Of a stretch of 64,000 nt of DNA, positions 58,868 through 64,000 are shown one piece after another. This DNA comes from Quercus robur (lineage: Eukaryota > Streptophyta > Magnoliopsida > Fagales > Fagaceae): positions 7,973,001-8,037,000 of the forward strand of contig NC_065535.1 of assembly GCF_932294415.1 (NCBI RefSeq), given 5' to 3'. The stretch's first letter is position 1, and each line of letters begins with the position of its first letter. A program made the translations under genes and the position numbers. A model generated the notes under the pieces. That model ran no database searches. It was given only the letters and a program-made list of their open reading frames with translations, and was not told the DNA's origin.

Positions 58868-61492
58868 TATAAAAGAGCAATAATGAACTTGTTGTGGGAC
58901 CTGGTAAGAGAGAACCAATTTGTGCCTCACTTGGAAAGCTTTATCCATTTTGCAGCCAATGTTAGTTGGGGGAGGGGGGGTCCTTTTTTGGGTGACAAGG
59001 TGAGTGAAAATATTTAGATAGAGGTGTTTGATTCATTTTAAGTTAAGTTATAGTGTTAAAATGTGTTTTTATAACGGAAAAGAGTGAGCTGGAAGTTATG
59101 GCTGTGTAATGGAGTTAAACCACAAATGACAAGGTGGGTAAAGTGACAATTTTCAAACCACAAATGACAAAAAGAAATCAGGCCAAACCACAGCCACAGG
59201 TGGGTTATATGTAATTATTCTTTTTTCATTTTTTGATAAGTCCTTTTGTTGGTCCTTTATTTTATTTGTTATATAATTAAAATCATTTTTAATGTCCAAG
59301 ACTTGCCGATGATGATTATCAGCTCCTATTTTCTTTTTGCTGACCCTTCAAAATTTTTTTTTAATCATTTCTCTATTTTTTAATTTTTGGAAAAAAAAAG
59401 GGTTCGATGGTATTTCAAGTTGTCTTAAACATGATTTACATTTTGCAGCATGTTGAGGCCCTCGAAATTCTTCTTCAGGGTCTTTGTGGTGTTCTTAAAG
59501 AACGCTTGAGGATCCATGAAATATGCCTTAAAAGTGGCCCAAACCTTGGTGAGTTTATATACGTATATTTCTTTCTGATATGGAGCTGTGTGTCTAGGTC
59601 AAGCTTTGATAGTTCATGCGACAAACTAATCAGGTCAACTTGGAATAGGTCCTTAACCTTTTGTAAGCCTATACTGAAGGCAATGAAATATCCTTCAGTG
59701 GTTATTTGATACAATGTTGACCCATATTGGTCACCTATTTGATTCTTTCACTTTGTGACTCTATTCTTGGTTCATATTTATTGTTCATTTAGCTTCCATG
59801 TTATGAAGTTTTGATACAATTTTGAAGGCAATGAATTTCTCCCGTGAAAGTTAGGTGCGACACATAAGTTGATCTTTATTGTTTATTATTTTTAATATGT
59901 TTCATGTCATGCTTAAAATGCAATAAGCAGGGTGGCTAAGGTCATTGTTGGCTACTCAGCCACCTAACAATGAAAGAAAACAAAAGAGAAAAAGAATTGG
60001 GGTGTGAAAGCTTACCTTGGTCATCTACATATATAGATGCATACTAAATATGACCACATTTTATATGTAATTCCCCCCACCCCCCGATAAGTAAGTTTTA
60101 TACATAATTAAGAGCCTGTCATGATTTTCTGAGGATGTTTGTTATCTGACTCCTTATTAGTAGTAGTTCAAATAAAAAGCATATCAATGGGTTTAGAAGT
60201 TCTCTCCCTCTCCTTAGTTCTCTTTCCTTTATTTCTTTTTTCAATGTTCTTTTTCTTTTAGGGGCTGTAGCTTCAGAGGTTCGACTCTTATGCGATCTTG
60301 AGCAGCCTGAACCCACATGGTAAAACTTGGATCTTTCCCCTTCCCATCATGTTTATTAAATTTTGTACGTGTGTTTGTGTTTGCACCTGTGCATATTATT
60401 GTGCTTGAGTGTTAAAAATAAATTTTGTAGGACCGTTAGACATATAGGAGGTGCAATGAGGGGTGCAGGTGCTGAGCAAATTTCAGTTCTAGTAAGGACC
60501 ATGGTGGAAAGCAAAGTCAGCAAGAATGTGCTCCGCTTATTTTATGCACTAGGCTACAAGTTAGACCATGAGCTGCTAAGAGTGGGATTTGCCTTCCATT
60601 TCCAAAGGGGTGCTCAAATCACTGTTACTGTGTCCTCAGTTAATAAGATGCTGAAACTACATGCAACTGATGAGGCTGTGCCTGTAACTCCGGGTATACA
60701 GGTGGTTGAAGTGACAGCCCCCGCATCTGCTGAAAATTATACTGAAGTTGTTTCTGCAGTGTCATCTTTCTGCGAATATCTTGCACCGTAAGAGCTTTTA
60801 TCACTCTTAAAATGCATGGTTAGGAAGCTTGCTACGCTTAGCCATCCTGCATATTGCATTTTAAGCCTAGGACCACTGGTGTACACTTGTTAACTGGCCA
60901 GATTACTCAGTCCATGAACTTCTATTCTTTTAAAGGGACAATTGGGCCATCACCCTTTAGTGCATATATATTTCAATAGTTGAGGAGGTGGGTGGGGGGT
61001 GGGGGGGGATGGGGATTTGAACTTTTCAGCATAGTTTAAAATTTAAATAGTGGTTTATGAGAAAATCTTTGGCATGGCATTTATGATATGCTTTTAGATA
61101 ATGTGGTTCCAGAAATCTGTTAGGTCAGGATAATCAACTTTATCAACCAAAAAAAAAAAGGTTAGGATAATCAAGATCAAGGTTGAACTTGCCATTAGCC
61201 TTGTAACTCAACTGATTGACACCTCTTGATGTTAAAAAGACATCCTGGGTTTAAATACACCCTCCCTTGTAACTACTGAAAAAAATAATAATAAAGATCA
61301 AGGTTGAACTTGCCTGTCCTGAAATTTTGTAGCACTTAACTTTTTGGTCCAACAGTAACATCTGTGAACTTCTGGCATTTATATTTCAGGCTCCTGCATT
61401 TGTCAAAACCGGGAATTTCAACAGGGGTTGTTCCAACTGCTGCTGCTGCTGCTGCATCTCTTATGTCAGATGGTGGGGGTACAACCTTATAG
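56911..61492 (+). CDS. MED18: Mediator of RNA polymerase II transcription subunit 18
   Basis: Exons 56911-56946, 59449-59548, 60262-60319, 60431-60787 and 61390-61492 join in frame to 217 aa (Arabidopsis MED18 is about 219). The start MECVVQGIIETQ, the middle HVEALEILLQGLCGVLKERLR and GAMRGAGAEQISVLVRTMVES, and the end GVVPTAAAAAASLMSDGGGTTL match plant MED18 throughout. MED18 is a head-module subunit of the nuclear Mediator complex and forms a beta-barrel with MED20. In plants it affects flowering, defence and ABA responses. The leader has at least one intron and a short upstream ORF. Intron 1 of 2.5 kb holds a transposon-like element. Its promoter is duplicated at 27618-30296. Confidence 0.95.
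58393..59220. mobile_element. Non-autonomous DNA transposon in MED18 intron 1
   Basis: About 828 bp with inverted ends GGATAATTACATATTACCCA and, reverse complement of right, GAATAATTACATATAACCCA. Both continue into GTGGTTTGAAAGTTGT-like and CAAATG-type subterminal motifs. A near-duplicate CCTTTTGTTRGTCCTTTATT lies on both sides (58366 and about 59243). An AC microsatellite is inside (58830-58865). No transposase. Confidence 0.65.
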
Positions 61493-62861
61493 TGGGGTTG
61501 TAAATTACAAGAGTTGAAAGTTATGTATTTATGATGAATTTGCTGGCAAAACTGTAAAAGTTGGTAGTATTTTCGTAACTATAACTATATGAAGCCTTTG
61601 TAGGGTCTTTGTTTAGAAATGAGAGTTGTAAAATTTAAATGCTTTTTTTGAGGCTTTTGCCACTCAACTTGAAAAGATTGAATTCTTTACTTTGGTAGTT
61701 AAATTGACTTCAGTAGTCCATTTCTTTATCATTTCCCACAGATGGAAGAATTTGAAAGGAAAGTTTTTATTAGGTATCCAAAACCTTCATTCAAGAATGA
61801 CTTCATGCGGCCACAACTGAGAACAGAGTGTACTTTACATGTCCCATTCTATTGGCATTCTCAGGACCAGGTTTTTTGTACTGATCAATAGTTGAGTTTA
61901 ATTGGAAAACTAAGGCACAATAATGAATGGATTGTTCTTAAGTTTTGTCCTTATAAATTATGAGAGTTTTGTTTCAGGTATGTTACATATATCCTTGGAA
62001 CATCATATATCATTAAATTACATTACCTGTGACAGAGTCTTCTAAAAAAAGAAAATTACATATATCCTTGGAACATCATTATTTTACTTACTGGTGACTC
62101 GTGAATATCATTACATTACTAGGGATTGTGAAAACATATAAACAAAACAAAATATCATTACATTACTAGGGTATAAAATAATTGCAAAAAATTGGGTGGG
62201 CATGAGTCTCTGTATATGATAATCGACTTATCTTCCTCTGGTCTCCACTACTCTCTCTTTTCTTACCCATTAAACTTTTGGGGTGTAAATAAGAAAACCC
62301 TGCAAGTTTCATTAATAATTAAGATGATGATTTTGATGAGTTTAAATAAGACCTCGATCTATAGGTTTTTCAAAGCAATTATCTAAAATTAAAATAAACA
62401 AATCTTTCTTTTTTTTTCATGTGCAATGCTATGCACGTATTTGTACTGTATCTGCACATATATATAACTTGCTCTGTAATGGTACATAAATATAACTTAT
62501 CTTCGTCCTTAATTTGAAGAAGAAAGTGAAGGTGAGAGGACAAACAACTAATTAAACAAAATTGTACAAACAGAGCATACATGGAAATTGGAATAGAGGA
62601 GATAAAAATTATTTTCACCTAAATACAACCAAAAGCCTAATTAGGGAGTTCACATATCTCAAAGCATGAGATGCTCTCCCAAAGGATAGATTGTAAAACC
62701 ATTAAAAACGTCAAATGATAATCGGAGAAACAGACCAATGCGGCTTTACAAAGAACAACTTGATGGATCTACAATAGATTATTTAGACTTGGAAATAGAC
62801 AGAAACTAAATATACAGTACCAGTGCTTCCCTTTCACCACAAAGAGATGCTGAAATGTCTT
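61493..62861. other. Intergenic region between MED18 and the ARIADNE-like gene
   Basis: 3'UTRs of two converging genes. AT-rich. A short direct repeat of TTACATATATCCTTGGAACATC occurs near 61983 and 62056. No other gene seen. Confidence 0.6.
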
Positions 62862-64000
62862 TCACTGGTGCATGTGACACATCTCGCAAGTTACATTTTC
62901 CCAGGAATTGGCAAAAGTACACCGATCACAATACCAATGCTCTTCCATATAACTCTTGCCAGCTTCTTGCACCTCTGATAGGCCATTCTCTAATGCTCTA
63001 ACCAGCTTCTCAAAGTAATTTTTGGTAACTCCCGTTAAGCTCTTCAGCTTTAACTCGAACCCTTCGAAATTTACTGATCTCTCATCAGCATTAAGAAACT
63101 GCCTCACTTCCTTCTCTGCATATCCATGAAGCCTTTCAAGACCAGCCTCTGCTTCCCCTTGCAAAAACTCGAAAAGCTGCTTCTTAGCATCCTCAGCCTC
63201 AGGCAGATAGTACCCATATGCATAGGTCCACTTCAACACTCTTCTACATTCAACTATCTGTTGCCAAGCCTCCGCTATGAACCCCAGCTCAATTTGGGTT
63301 TTGCCATGTATCTCACTAAGCTGCTCAATCTGCTCGGTTTGCACTCTACCCAAGTCTGAAACAGCTTTTAGCCTTGACAAGTTATGAGCTGCCCATCTTT
63401 CATAGTAATGATTGTACTTTTGCACATGTCTCTTTGCCTCTTCTACCTCTTTTCTCTTGTCTTCCTTATAACCATTACAGTTGATATGATTATGCCAATC
63501 ACCAAGACATATCCAGCAAAACTGATAACGACAAGGTGGATGGCATGTCATATGCATACACCCCTCGTTTTTTTCAATTGGTTTTGCACACTTGGGACAA
63601 GGCTTTGTTTGAGCCAATATCCAAGTCTTGGTTTCAGACTCATCATCATTCTTTGCCATCCAATTAGCCACAGTTTCACAATCCACAGGTCGATGAGCAT
63701 CCTCAACACAATTCCAACAAAAACTAAAATCACAAGCACAAGTCACATCCCAACCTTGATTATCATCGAACTCAATTGCGTGCTCGCAACCCGGACCAGG
63801 ACACCACTTGATCTTCTTATTCTCCTCAACATAAGACCTGTACAGATAAGTCGAATACTTCTGCTTTTCCTCCTCAGAAACCAAACTATTCACCATGTCT
63901 CGATCAACAACCGCAGAACAAGACATGTCGGGGCACCTCAGCATCAAACATCCAGGACCATCGTTGATCGAAGTCCTAATATAACCTCGAAAACATTCGA
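62862..64000 (-). CDS. RBR-type E3 ubiquitin ligase, ARIADNE family, 5' end outside window
   Basis: The frame runs from the window edge (ECFRGYIRTSINDGPGCLML) to TGA at 62862-62864 and is open throughout, about 379 codons. The true start lies beyond 64000. The end of RING1 is visible, then the IBR (KWCPGPGCEHAIEF...CACDFSFCWNCVEDAHRPVDC), then RING2 (CPKCAKPIEKNEGCMHMTC...FCWICLGDW). The Cys of NEGCMHMTC is the likely thioester-forming catalytic residue of the RING-HECT-hybrid mechanism. A helical Ariadne domain follows (HYYERWAAHNLSRLKAVSDL, WQQIVECRRVLKWTYAYGYY). A RanBP2-type zinc finger (WYCDRCTFANSWENVTCEMC) closes the protein, as in ARI5/ARI9-type members. It transfers ubiquitin from E2 to substrates; the target is unknown. 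Confidence 0.94.
   Translation of the reverse strand, partial: ECFRGYIRTSINDGPGCLMLRCPDMSCSAVVDRDMVNSLVSEEEKQKYSTYLYRSYVEENKKIKWCPGPGCEHAIEFDDNQGWDVTCACDFSFCWNCVEDAHRPVDCETVANWMAKNDDESETKTWILAQTKPCPKCAKPIEKNEGCMHMTCHPPCRYQFCWICLGDWHNHINCNGYKEDKRKEVEEAKRHVQKYNHYYERWAAHNLSRLKAVSDLGRVQTEQIEQLSEIHGKTQIELGFIAEAWQQIVECRRVLKWTYAYGYYLPEAEDAKKQLFEFLQGEAEAGLERLHGYAEKEVRQFLNADERSVNFEGFELKLKSLTGVTKNYFEKLVRALENGLSEVQEAGKSYMEEHWYCDRCTFANSWENVTCEMCHMHQ

Overview
This is a nuclear window from a flowering plant, probably a woody eudicot. The reasons are GT-AG introns with T-rich tracts, a DYW-class PPR gene, plant-type Mediator and ARIADNE genes, and very AT-rich intergenic DNA full of MITEs, Helitrons, hAT and LTR elements. 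The species cannot be fixed from the sequence alone.

Layout. 1-700: possible LTR remnant. 749-2226: three tandem ~490 bp units. 2881-3345: pseudogene fragment of the next gene. 4401-7213: five-exon gene for a plastid-type multi-pass membrane protein. 8784-10112 (-): intronless DYW PPR gene with a Harbinger-type MITE (10185-10799) just upstream of its start. 11330-11728: Mutator-type MITE with palindromic ends. 12473-12935: telo-box/TATA promoter and two tandem box C/D snoRNAs. 13000-15850: no clear protein gene.

15880-56600 is best read as an old tandem duplication. The ancestral block was X (intergenic), a UPF0114 membrane-protein gene, and the promoter plus 5'UTR of MED18. Copy 1 is 15880-30296 and copy 2 is 31049-56600. 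Both UPF0114 genes (19357-21173 and 48066-51126) look intact. After duplication each copy took different insertions, and the other copy serves as a natural empty site. Copy 1 gained a 131 bp MITE, a ~200 bp MITE, a hAT element (17420-18576), a 6 kb LTR element without recognisable gag/pol (21625-27617), and a Harbinger MITE (28207-28595). Copy 2 gained a Mutator-type MITE (32132-46441) that was itself split by a ~13.9 kb Helitron-like element (32264-46177). That element holds a Copia element (37985-42735) and captured exon-like pieces. Copy 2 also gained a hAT element (47184-47844), a Harbinger element inside intron 1 of the gene (48496-49732), and a 2.9 kb Helitron (51468-54342).

Only copy 2 keeps the full MED18 gene (56911-61492). 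The duplicated MED18 promoter in copy 1 now abuts a fragment with a viroplasmin/RNase H1 N-terminal-like domain. The window ends inside an ARIADNE RBR ubiquitin ligase gene (62862 to beyond 64000, minus strand).

The host genes (membrane proteins, organelle RNA editing, Mediator, ubiquitin ligase, snoRNAs) are ordinary neighbours and do not form a pathway. The interest lies in the duplication history, the nested insertions, the antisense modules in the LTR element, and the snoRNA pair with several complementarities to one rRNA region. All coordinates and comparisons were made by eye, without alignments or database searches.
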